Positions 54,151 through 64,000 of a DNA stretch of 64,000 nucleotides are shown here, piece by piece (the first letter of the stretch is position 1; each line of letters begins with the position of its first letter). A program made the position numbers and the translations under genes. Source of the DNA: Tribonema minus (lineage: Eukaryota > Sar > Xanthophyceae > Tribonematales > Tribonemataceae); assembly GCA_017506865.1 (NCBI GenBank), contig JAFCMP010000098.1:62001-126000 (forward strand), read 5' to 3'. The notes beneath the pieces were generated by a model. The model was not told the origin of the DNA, did not search any database, and saw only the letters and a list, made by a program, of their open reading frames with translations.

Positions 54151-57100
54151 AACGGTGCCCATGTTGGCCCAGTCTAGGGGCTGTTTGAGCACTGCCAAAA
54201 GGCGCTTTTGTGGCGCGCTCAGCGCTGCGCCGGATGCCTGATCCGTGCCCGTGTACTTCCACGCTATCAGCGGCGGAGCGCTGACCATGATGCTCTCCAC
54301 GCGCCCCCCGCCCGTGAGGCCAAACTTGACCCCCCTGCGCGGCATTGGTCGCATGCAAGGGGGTAAGTCAGCGCTGGTTGACGCACGCATTTGGCATTAA
54401 GGGCATGTGCAGAGGTGTCGGCAAGGGGGCAAGCAGAGCAGATTGATGTGTGCAGTGGGGGTTGAGCGCAGATGCAGTGGTGTGGTGCCCAAAGCGATGC
54501 GAATTGGTATTCGGTAACTATGCTGCTCTGTTGGCACTGCGATGCGCGCGCATGCACGTGGAATTCCATGCGCAGGTGTGCACATTGCTCAGTTGCTCTC
54601 AACTTCGGTTTTTGTTTCAACCGGCACTATGTTGTCAATGCCTTTCACACTGGGGGAGCCAAGAAATAAACGGCTGCAAGGTGCCGAAGCAGCAAAAGGC
54701 CGGCACGGAACTGCCCTGAACACGCGCGCACACGCACGTTGCTCACAGGCTTGCTGCCCAAGCACTTGAAAAGTGAGCTTTCGCAATGAGCATCTGAGCA
54801 CTGACTATGGTGCTCTCCATGCACCATATGCACCAGGGGAAACGTACAGGTCACGCTTCAGCGTAGGCTTAAAAAGAAAATCTGTTGACCTGGGTACTAC
54901 ATGAGCCCTCGACGCAAGAAATGCGCGTGTGCACCGCGCTCACGCGTGCGTCTGACCTGTCATACAGCAAGTTGAACTCCAGGTACCGCCCTCGCCGCAA
55001 CAGCTGCCATTGCCGCTGCTCCTCTGTGTACGGCTGCATGGCATGCATGGGGGGGGGGGGAGGGGGCAAGAGCGTATCAGCTCACGCTCACGCGGCGCCG
55101 TCTGCTGATGCATGCCACTTGGACATATGAGTTCATGTAAGACGTGTCCGCGATGTATTGCACATTCAGTCATGAATTCATTCATGAACTAGAATATACG
55201 GCCCTGTCACTGTACATCACACGTGCGCTGGCAGAGCAATCACGTGCCAGCAACGCGACCGCCGGCCTGCTGTTGCGCAGTGGGCTGCGCAGCAGGCGCG
55301 TCAAGGATACGGGGATGCTAACTTCATGCAAGAAACAGTAACAGCCCCCCCTCCCCCCCCAACGCGGCAGCAATGTCTGCCTATGCCCAATGCCATGCAA
55401 GTACTGCCAACAAAAAATTTTAAAGTGCATCACACGGCGACACAGCGGCGCACCTCCGTGCCGCGCTCCGCCGCCAGCGGCAGAAACGAAGGCATGAATG
55501 CCTCCGCAACGTCCCTCACGAATGCGCCCACGTTGGCGGCGCCGCCGCTGCTGCCCTCGGTGTTGGGCCCCATGGTCTCCAGGTCATCGAAGAAGATGCC
55601 CCCCACCCCCCTGTGCTCCCCCCTCATGGGTATGTAGAAGTACTTGTCCGCCCAGCCCTGTGCATCACGCATGTGCAAGAGTGCGCAGTTCAGCATAAAA
55701 ACGGTGTGAAGCACATACTGCAAAGTTGTCCGATGGCAGGTGTCAGCTACTTTGCCATCAGCTCCTGCGCGTGCGACCATCATCACGGATGACATGCATG
55801 AATTGCCTGAAGACCCCCGCCCCTTCCCCACGGTCCACCCCTTGCTGAAGAAGGTATGTACAGTACGCACAAGTGTACTGCATCAGAATATGGTGAAGCG
55901 CTGCCCCTGCGACGCGAGGACATACATCAATGTTGAAGTTGCGGTTCAAAACATCCTCCCTCCCCGTAGTTCAGCTTCATTGTAAATCGCGCGGACGTAC
56001 AAGTTTCTTGTTGTTGTGCATAGCCGCCATGCCACGCACAGACACCAATCGATGCTGAATCGGTGCTGAAACTGCAGTCCACACACAGCGAGCAGCTGGT
56101 CACTGGAGGAAAACTGCGAGTGCGCTGCAGACTGATGTATGTGCTCTGGCAGTGGCATTCAGTAAGCGCCCAGGCCGTTATATCATGGGATCCAGTGGCA
56201 CAGTCCATCCTGCAGTGAGCACATGAGCTGCAACTGCGCGGTTGTGTGGTGCTATTGCGGTCTCGTCACTACGCGCGTACCTTGAACCGGACATAGTCTT
56301 CCGTGGTCCCGTGCCTCTCGCATATGGCCCTGTACAGGCGGTGAAACGCTATGATATCGCCGTCGGTCAGGTAGTAGGGCGTGAGGTCAGCGCCGCCGCC
56401 GTACCACCTCTGCCGCAATAAAACACATGCGCACAACGCAGTGATGGTATCAGTGCTCAGGCTGATACCACAAATGTATAGCTCGCAGCAAGTGCGTTCG
56501 CGATTATGGCACATGGGAGTTCCCGCAGCGTCACGGTCCTTATGTTGCGACACTTGTGTGTGAAGTATGACCCGGTTGCGCCTGATGTTTCCGCGCGGCG
56601 TGCGCATGGCACAACTAGACGTTGGCAGCGGCAGTCATGTACTGTTGTGAAGTCGTATGGGCATGACGCTGTGACGAAACAAATTTTGTTGTCTGTTGGA
56701 GCATATGGCAGTGACATGCTCATTCTCATTGCCGCTTTTCACGAGGGGCGGTTACGGCAGTTACACTTGCCGGTACACAGACCCAATACAATCACTTCTA
56801 GCAGCACACGACTGGCGCCGGATTTCTGTTGCAATGGTCACCTCGATGTCTACCTCTGTCGGTGTGGAGCAACAGGCTAGTGAGCAGCAGCTCTCTACGC
56901 CGCAACACTGTCGTCCAGGTAAAAAGCGGTGCCGCAGCTCTGGCAATGGCATGTACGGCAGTGCGTCGATGGTACATAGGTATACGGGCCAGAACACTCG
57001 CTTGCGACGCAGCAGATGTGTACTGAGCACACATTCATTATACATATTCATGACCGAAGGCGTGGCATTCGCGAGGCACGCGCAGCTGGCAGCAGGCTGT

Positions 57101-58670
57101 TGTATAACGCTACAGCGGACGCACACATACAGTATTCTGACTAAGCAGACGCAAACAAATAAAGATCATGTCACGTCCCAGCTGAGCATACATGCATGCT
57201 GGCCGTGCGATCGCTAGTTCTATTCTGGCGTAAAATTGATGCTGTATGCGCACCTGGCCAGCCACCTCAAATAGCCGTACGTCCGCACGGAACGTTGGCA
57301 CCAAGGGACTGCGGCAACGAGCGAATAGGGGGAACTTGCGTCAGGTGGGAGGCTTGTGGCTTGGTCAAAAACTGCGGCACACAACTGCATGCTACGCTTC
57401 GGCCATGCAATCAAAGGGACTCCATGGTGTGTGGCATTGTCACTGCGTTTGCTGAGCATGAAACTACTCTGTGATGAGCAAGTGGAACCACTGCTCAGTG
57501 GGGCAAGGTAATGCCAAGACTCTACTGGTTCACAGATGTCATGCATCGACACCGTAGTGGCGGAAGTGCGCATGCTATATGCACATAAGGCTTAAGTCAT
57601 AAGCGCTAAATTAGCACAGTCTGGTGGGGTCTCGTTGCCAACAGTACTACAGGATGTACGCACTCTTTCTTCAGAGCAGGCACCTGCTGCACCGGCTGCA
57701 GAGCTAGCTGCGGCTGCTGCATGAGTGCCATGGCAGCTGGCGCAGGTGCTGCCTGAAGGCCTAATATAAGTGTTGCGAGTTGCAACACTACATCCCAGCT
57801 GCAGTGCGCAAAGCACAAATGAAATGCTGCAGGGTTTCCCGCCACCAAACTTCAACAACAGCGCCTGATCAGCGCTTTTACGACCCATGACACTTCGCAG
57901 CACTCTAGCCACCACTCCACGATGCCTCGACGAACTGCAATGAAAACCTCAAACCTCCTCACCTTCGTGAGTGAAACACGAGCGACAGCGCCGCGGCGCT
58001 GTACGGCTGCCCCCCATTGGCGTCGATTCCCTCCCGCCCACGCCCCGTCATGGCCTTCGCTCTGTCTGCAGTGAGCGTGCCGTGTATGATGGACACGCTG
58101 GCCGCTGCCTTCTCCAGCAGCCGCCCACCCTCCAGAACGCGCGTAATGCCAAACCCCCTGCTGCCCTCCCCTCGCTCCCATCTGGTGTACACGAGAAGTG
58201 ACAGCAGCACAGGTGGTGAGGTCCAGGTGTCTCCTGAAAGGCGGATATGGGTTTTGAGGTGCCACGCTGGTGGGAACTTGGCAGTCGTCATCTCTATGCT
58301 CCACCAGCTCATGCGGCACATACAAAAACACTGGAGTGCAGAAGTCAGGGCGAGGCATGCATGAGCTTTTACAGCATGCTGCGAACCTGTCTACGCAGAA
58401 CGTGGCCCCAGATGCATCTGCTTCCTCAGCCTGGCTGCAAATGGTGGCTTGTGTGTCGACAATAAACTGGGCGAAGCTCTGGAAGTCATCGCTGCCCTCG
58501 CTCTGCGCCAGCTGTGGTGCAGCTTCAATTGTGTTAGCTGCATGCGTTCGAGAGAGACCTTCGCGAATGCTGCGTTGCGGCGCGTTTGCGCCCAGCGCAG
58601 GGCGTGCGAAGGCACAGCATAGTTGTGGCGTCCACAGCAGCAGCCCGAGGGCTACTATCTGCGACACCAT
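54148..58670 (-). CDS. CPOX: Coproporphyrinogen III oxidase, oxygen-dependent, plastid-targeted
   Basis: Oxidatively decarboxylates coproporphyrinogen III to protoporphyrinogen IX in heme and chlorophyll synthesis; plastid stroma by inference. Exons: 58670-58387, 58181-57963, 57308-57254, 56409-56281, 55657-55454, 55033-54957 and 54334-54148. Phases close and give 384 residues. The N-terminus is a signal peptide ([19 protein letters not shown]) then AFARPALG, a Phe-type transit motif. Family motifs run in order: [80 protein letters not shown] and [17 protein letters not shown]. One usual stretch is altered: EKAGVNVS reads EKAAASVS. The first donor joins the acceptor at 58,181, giving FCVDRWERGEG. 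The stop codon lies in a dispersed repeat. It is divergent from gyrB. Confidence 0.95.
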
Positions 58671-58883
58671 GTGCTCCAAAGAAACTCAAAGCATGCACCA
58701 ACACGAAGATGACTCGCCATTTTTATTTGCGCTGAGCCACAACGCGCTGCCGGCCTGGAGGCCGACGCAATTCGCATCACGCTTTGGAGTCGGAACCTCG
58801 CTGCTGTTAGCAACAGCAAAGGCAAGAACCTGCTATACCAGCGGTGCCGAAACTTCACTTCTCTGCCTTGCCACAGCGTAGCC
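58671..58883. promoter_or_regulatory. Compact divergent promoter between CPOX and gyrB
   Basis: Only 213 bp separate the two start codons, both of nuclear genes for plastid proteins, so co-regulation is plausible. No named element was recognised. Confidence 0.5.
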
Positions 58884-61800
58884 ATGCGTGCTGTCGGCAG
58901 AGTCACTCAGGGTGGCCTGACATCATGCCTGGCGTTAATGGTGTCGCTGCTTCCAAGAAGGGGGCAGTGCTTTGCGCCAAGCGCTGCGCAAGGCAGCTTC
59001 CTGGCTCGCGCCAGGTTGCACACCCTGGCCGCCGCCGCTGCTTCATCTGCACAACATCGGGGTAGCAGAAGAAGGTTGCTAGTGATGAGTGCGGTGCAGG
59101 CGGAGGAGGCAAGCAGCACAGGCAAGGCAAAGGGGAGAGGAAAGCGGAACAGCAGCAGCGCCACAAAAGTGAACACGGACTATGGCGCGGATCAGATCAC
59201 GGTGCTGGAAGGCCTTGAACCTGTGAGGAAGCGGCCTGGCATGTACATTGGCTCGTCGGGGACGAAGGGTTTACATCATTTGATATTCGAGGTGAGGGCA
59301 CGGCAATAGTGTACCAAGGAAGATACAACACCTGCATAGAATTTCATGATTGTTCAACGTCCACGTGGACTGCGTTTCGGATGCAAAGTGTGGTGTCATG
59401 TTTTACACCACTTGCTAGTGGAACTACCTAGTATAGCTGTCGTCACCAGAGCAATTGCTCTTGACCTTGTGCTATGCCAAGAGCTGCACTTGCCTGACTG
59501 AAAACAGAGCCAGCACCTGAGCATTTGTTACCAATGCTTGCCAACACACGCCAGCCAAGCTTCTGCATTATCACTCATCAGCCTCCGTTTGTACGCAGAG
59601 CACACGTAACATGTTACAGGCTCATGTGGCGCATCTGGTGTGCCGCTATGCCAATGTGCTGTGGCGGCCTTCGCAAGCCAGTAAATGAATTCTATACACC
59701 CACGGCTCTGCAGGTTTGCTATTCATCGGCAGGTATGTCCAAACTACCCAAGGCAGCTCTGGTTCTGTACCTTCAAGTTTATACCGGCCAGGTTGTATTC
59801 GTTCAATCCGGCAACAACAGGCGCACGCATATGAAGCATGCGACCTAAACTTACAGACAATAGGGGAGCCTGTGCACTGTGCCATCATGGCATGCACGCC
59901 GCAGCCATGCGGTCACCTTGATCACCCCGACAACAGCCCCTGCATCCAACAGAGCGCGCTTTCAGCACAGTCGTGCCGGCCTGCCGGCCCAATGCTGCTG
60001 CGATTTTTGCTCTCATAACAGTCCGGTTGGTGCTGTGCAAACGTTTGCTTCATCGGCTGATGGCAGAATCGTATTTGTATTCACTACATTCAACTCTACA
60101 TGGCGGCATGCAACTTGTGCGCGCTGTGTGGCATGGAGCCCTTACTGCACGTGCCGAGACATCACACCGTCCATTACTGCCGCCCCCCCCCCCCCCCCCC
60201 CCCCCTCCCAGGTGGTGGACAGCTCCATCGACGAGGCGCTGGCGGGGGGGGGGCACTTTACTTATTTCCACCTGCAGGCGCCCCCCTCATTGCCCCCTCC
60301 TCTTTCCCTTCTGCCCATTCTCAAAATCACCATCCCCCCCCCCCCCCCCCGCGCCTTCTTCTCCTCTGTTCCCCACACGCACCTCTGCCAGGTGGTGGAC
60401 AACTCCATCGACGAGGCGCTCGCAGATATACTTCTTCTCACCTATAAGCCAATGCCCCCCTCATTGCCCCCTCACTGTCCCCTTCTCCCCATTCTCAATG
60501 ACCATACCCCCACCCCACCCCGCCCCCCCTTCCCCTTTCCCCACGCTGCCCCCCCAGGTGGTGGACAACTCCATCGACGAGGCGCTGGCGGGGCACTGCG
60601 ACGCCGTCTTTGTGACGCTAGAGACGGACGGCAGCTGCACGGTCAGCGACAACGGGCGCGGCATACCGTGCGCGCTGCACCCGCAGACGGGCAAGAGCGC
60701 GCTGGAGACGGTTATGACCGTGCTGCACGCGGGGGGCAAGTTCGGCGGCGACGGCAGCGGCTACAAGGTGTGCAACGTAGCGGTGTGGTTTCTGGTGTGT
60801 GCGTGGAGCAGGGTGCAGTGTGTGGCGCAAACGCGGGTGCTGTATAGGGTGGCGGGGACGTGTGGAGCTGTCTTGCATAGCCAGAGGGTGCGTATGCATG
60901 CTTCACGCGGGGGGGAAGTTCGGCGGCGACGGCAGCGGCTACAAGGTGATGTGGCGCCGCTGTGTAATTCCTGGTGTGTGTGGTGCGGAGGGTGCAGTGT
61001 GTGCTGCGAAGCGGGGTCCAGTCTTGGGGTGTGAGTGTGAACAGTCTTCCATGGGCAGGGGGCGCGTATGCGTGCCGCACGCGAGTGGGAAGATCGGCGG
61101 CGGCCTCCACGGGCGTCGGCCTCAGCGTGCCATTCATGCATTCAGCTGGTGCGTCCACCCACTTCACTTCATTAACGCGCGTTCCCCACCCGGTCACTCT
61201 CCAATCCTTGCCCCCCCCCCCCCACACACACACACATCAACATACAGTGTCATACACACATACCAGGGCAGCGGCGGCCTGTACGTCATCGGCATCAGCG
61301 TCTGTGCGTTCATTCACCTCATCCATTCGCCCATGCACGCGCATTCACCCCACTCACTCTACATACATGCATACCAGGTCAGCGGCGGCCTGCACGGCGT
61401 CGGCATCAGCGTCTGTGCGTTCACTCGCTTGATATACTTAACGCGCGTTTCCCATCCATTAACGCCCGTTTCCCACGGAGTCGCCTGATCCCTCCCCCTC
61501 CCCCGCCATCTACATACATACATACCAGGTCAGCGGCGGCCTGCACGGCGTCGGCATCAGCGTGGTCAACGCGCTGAGCGAGTGGGTGAAGGTGGAGGTC
61601 AGGCGCGGCGGCGACCTCCACACCATGGAGTTTGCGCAGGGCAAGACGCAGGGGCCCATGGAGATTGTCAAGGGGGGTGCCGACGGGACAACAGGTACCG
61701 GCGTCTGCTGCTTGAAGTTTGAAGTTTGAAGTTTGTACTCATCAAGGGGGCGCTGGTACAACAGGTACCGGCGTCCGCTGCTCGTTTTGTGGACAATCAG

Positions 61801-64000
61801 CTATTTGTCTACTGTTTTACTTCAATGTTGTCGGAGTTTGAAGTTTGATGTTTGTGGTCGGCAAGGGGTGCACCGACAGTACAACAGGTACTGGCATCTG
61901 CTGCTCGCTTTTGTGGACAATCAGCTGTTTCTCTACTGTTTTACTTCAATGTTGTTGAAGTTTAAATGTTAAAGTTTGTGGCCGGTAAGGGGGGCGCGCC
62001 GGGGGGACAACAGATGCCGGGCTTCTGCTGCTCGCGTTATGGACAAGCAGGGTCAGGGTTAGGGTTGCGACCCGCAAGACCAGGCATGCACCTGTGGCAG
62101 AGTACCTACTACCTGGTAGGCTCGCATGCAGTAAGTCTCTGTTTTCGTTGCGCGTTGTTGAAGTTTTGCATGGGGAAACAACGGGGAGAGCCAGCTGGGG
62201 GGGGGGAGGGGGGGGGGGGGGGGGGGGGGCAACATACAAGGACCCGCCACCGCGGCGCGCTTCTCTGGTGACGTAAATGGACCGGTTGGCTGAATTTGCG
62301 GATGCCCTGTGTGGTATGTCAAAGCGAATCTGCGAATGTACAGATCTCTGCACAGATGTCAGGACAGAGCAGACAGTGTCTGTGGTGCAGTTGGCCCGGG
62401 CGATGCGACCGGCTAACCCTAGCCTAACCCCAAGTTCCTACCGGTTTGTCCCGCAGCTGTGTGTGATGGCTGCAGAGCCTTCAGGAATCGAAGCACGACC
62501 ACGCAGTACAATCAGAATGAGTCATCACCATCTGATTGTCTGTCAAATGTGTGTTCTGTGAGTAGGCAGTCCGCATAACCTGCCCGGTGTTGGCCGCATA
62601 CGCACACTGTACCTCCATGGACCACATCCTTGTATTGCCGTGTCTGCGCTCTGATGGTAGTGCGATGCTCAACAGCAAACTTCAACTTCAATGTCACATG
62701 TACTTTTTTGTGTTGTTGGCGTACAACAGCTCGATGGCGCCAGCAAGCGCATGCATCGTTGCTCACTGTCTACCCGTCGCGCTGCTGCTTCTGCTGCTGC
62801 TGCTGCAGGCACCAAAGTGCGCTTCAAGCCCGACGCCGAGATCTTCAAGACCACCACGGTGTTCGAATTTGACAGGTCAGCGTGAGGGCAGCCGCCAGAA
62901 GTGGTGGCTCAAGATGCAGGCAGAGCGCGTTGTGGTACTACTGACAGCACACACTGCGAACCAATTTGGCATTGCTTGACGTTTTCTGCGCGTTGCATGT
63001 GTTGTGCTATGTTCCGGTGCGAACTGTGAGGCATGGCAAGTTTTAATAGTCGGAGGTCACTTTGACATCTGTGCATGTTTGCCGCACGGCACCGCAGCCA
63101 GGTGGCTCCATCTGCAGACTGCTTGACGCCACAACTATGTGACATAAGACGCTGGCAACGCCAAATGCATTGCGACACGCCGCCACCTAATTTGATTCGT
63201 GTCCTGTCCATTGTCCTCGCTGCTTCTCGCTCAGGGCGTGAACAAGCCCAAATGGTCAGCGTCAAACTCGCTGCTGAGATTCATACCCTTGCGTCTCATA
63301 CCCTCGCGTCTCACTGCTCGTGGCGATCACCCGGGATGATTTTGTCAAGCAGCAATCAAAAATCATAACCGCATTTTCCCCGCACTGTACCTGTGTGTTG
63401 GCGCAGGTTGTCATCGCGAATGGACGAGCTGGCGTTCTTGAATGCCGGAGTCAGGCTCATCATGACCGACATGAGGGAGGGCCTCGATGCGGATGGCAAG
63501 CCCATCAAGCAGCAGGAGTACTTCCATCAGGTAGTACACATGCAGTACAGTGCCTGTACTCTTTGTATCTCGTGGTAATCATGTACTGCATGTGTACTCT
63601 GTAGAACATGCTTGTGCTTCCTGTCTGAAAAACTGTGCTTCGGCAACCCTGCTGCTTCGATCTGCTTGATTTTGGCCAGGTGAGGAGGGAAGGCCTGCAT
63701 ATTGAACCGTGTGGGGTTTACCTGCAAGTGCGCACAGCAGCCACTACTAACTGGTTTGAAGTCCTAGATGCACGGACACGTACTTCAACTTCAACTCCAG
63801 CCTACGCTCCAAGGCTGGTGTCTGTTCGTAGTTGAATAGGCCTGTTGTCTTTCTGTCGCCCGCAAACGCCGTTCTGAATCGTCTGCTGCGCTTTTTCTTG
63901 TGCTGCAGGGCGGCATGCGCGAGTACGTGGAGCTCATGTGCACGGAGAAGACGTGCCTGCACCCAGAGGCAAGTTCAACTACTTGAAGTGTACTATTACA
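58884..64000 (+). CDS. gyrB: DNA gyrase subunit B, plastid-targeted, 3' end outside window
   Basis: ATPase subunit of bacterial-type type II topoisomerase, supplying negative supercoiling in the plastid (possibly also the mitochondrion). Exons seen: 58884-59291, 60558-60767, 61529-61694, 62809-62875, 63407-63530 and 63909-63968; the gene then runs off the window. The first 100 or so residues are a presequence (hydrophobic [12 protein letters not shown], then [11 protein letters not shown]). The GHKL ATPase domain is intact: [63 protein letters not shown] and [17 protein letters not shown], followed by [20 protein letters not shown] and the transducer start. The last visible donor is GC rather than GT. 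Poly-C and poly-G tracts and exon-edge copies fill its introns. Confidence 0.95.
60205..60557 (+). repeat. Copies of gyrB exon 2 start
   Basis: CCAGGTGGTGGACAACTCCA with TCGACGAGGCGCT occurs near 60,212 (AGCTCC variant) and 60,392, then live at 60,558. Spacing is about 180 and 166 bp. Each copy is followed by a CCCCCTCATTGCCCCCTC stretch. Confidence 0.93.
60768..61110 (+). repeat. Copies of gyrB exon 2 end
   Basis: After the live donor at 60,768, CACGCGGGGGGGAAGTTCGG through GGCTACAAGGTGATG recurs at about 60,903-60,955, and a more degenerate copy lies at about 61,078-61,105. Confidence 0.88.
61262..61528 (+). repeat. Copies of gyrB exon 3 start
   Basis: ACATACCAGGTCAGCGGCGG with CCTGCACGGCGTCGGC occurs near 61,269 and 61,378, then live at 61,529. 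Both copies diverge at the same point, GCGTCTGTGCGTTCA in place of GCGTGGTCAACG, so one was probably copied from the other. Confidence 0.93.
61735..62035 (+). repeat. Copies of gyrB exon 3 end and donor
   Basis: AAGGGGG, a degenerate Ala-Asp-Gly stretch and ACAACAGGTACCGGCGTC recur near 61,762, 61,888 and, degenerate, 62,014, following the live donor at 61,695. Each is followed by CTGCTGCTCG-type intron text and TTGAAGTTT. Confidence 0.9.
62200..62229 (+). repeat. Poly-G tract
   Basis: An almost uninterrupted G run with one A, in gyrB intron 3. Comparable C or G runs lie at 5,455-5,470, 30,176-30,198 and 60,183-60,206. Confidence 0.9.

Noticed and set aside
60100-60250. Poly-C tracts as structured regulatory elements
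   Set aside because: They are simple homopolymers next to ladder copies; nothing beyond run length is visible.
59973-61034. 353-residue frame rich in Pro and Ser
   Set aside because: It runs through poly-C tracts and exon-edge copies in gyrB introns; the true gyrB exon at 60558-60767 is read in one of its frames.
1-64000. CRISPR array, operons or bacterial features
   Set aside because: Repeats are exon-derived or low complexity, genes are intron-rich and eukaryotic, and no direct repeat/spacer structure exists.
1-64000. tRNA or rRNA genes
   Set aside because: No cloverleaf-like or rRNA-like stretch was noticed on either strand; a dedicated scan was not possible.

Overview
The window is nuclear DNA of an alga with a complex (secondary, red-lineage) plastid. 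Genes are broken into many short exons (14-418 nt) by long GT-AG introns, and no operon-like structure is seen. Three predicted proteins (a BASS-family transporter, coproporphyrinogen III oxidase and DNA gyrase B) start with a signal-peptide-like stretch followed by a Phe-containing motif (QSF, CCAFARP, CFAPSAA). That is the bipartite plastid presequence known from stramenopiles, haptophytes and cryptophytes. A CDK9/CDK12-class kinase and the ESCRT-III subunit VPS2/CHMP2 confirm a eukaryote. Short TTAGGG/CCCTAA runs are scattered through the introns. A photosynthetic stramenopile or haptophyte fits best; the species cannot be named from the sequence.

Layout: 877-10,496 (-) a coiled-coil protein of unknown function; 11,444-24,624 (+) a plastid-targeted BASS transporter; 26,176-28,256 (-) a small Cys-rich protein of unknown function; 29,163-34,259 (-) VPS2/CHMP2; 34,705-49,665 (+) a transcriptional-type CDK; about 50,985-52,170 (+) a weakly supported unknown gene; 54,148-58,670 (-) coproporphyrinogen III oxidase; 58,884-64,000 (+) DNA gyrase B, cut by the window edge. 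Three pairs are divergent with short shared promoter regions: coiled-coil/BASS (947 bp), VPS2/CDK (445 bp) and CPOX/gyrB (213 bp). Exon models for the main genes were built by hand. Reading phase closes at every junction, giving 425 (BASS), 247 (VPS2), 781 (CDK, after adding a 14-nt micro-exon) and 384 (CPOX) residues. Junction coordinates may be off by one base in places.

The striking property of the window is an exon-edge duplication ladder. Beside most exons of five or more unrelated genes, the adjoining intron holds 1-10 extra, degenerating copies of that exon's edge together with its splice site. Copies of an exon start, each with its AG, lie upstream of the real acceptor. Copies of an exon end, each with its GT, lie downstream of the real donor. 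Spacing is mostly 110-200 bp, and differences from the live exon are largely synonymous. This looks like repeated junction-spanning tandem duplication tolerated only where splicing hides it, leaving a fossil record of each exon and inflating the introns. The same introns carry interstitial telomere repeats, a recurrent ACTTCAAGT-type motif, foldback/MITE-like elements and a dispersed repeat of about 105 bp that contains the CPOX stop codon.
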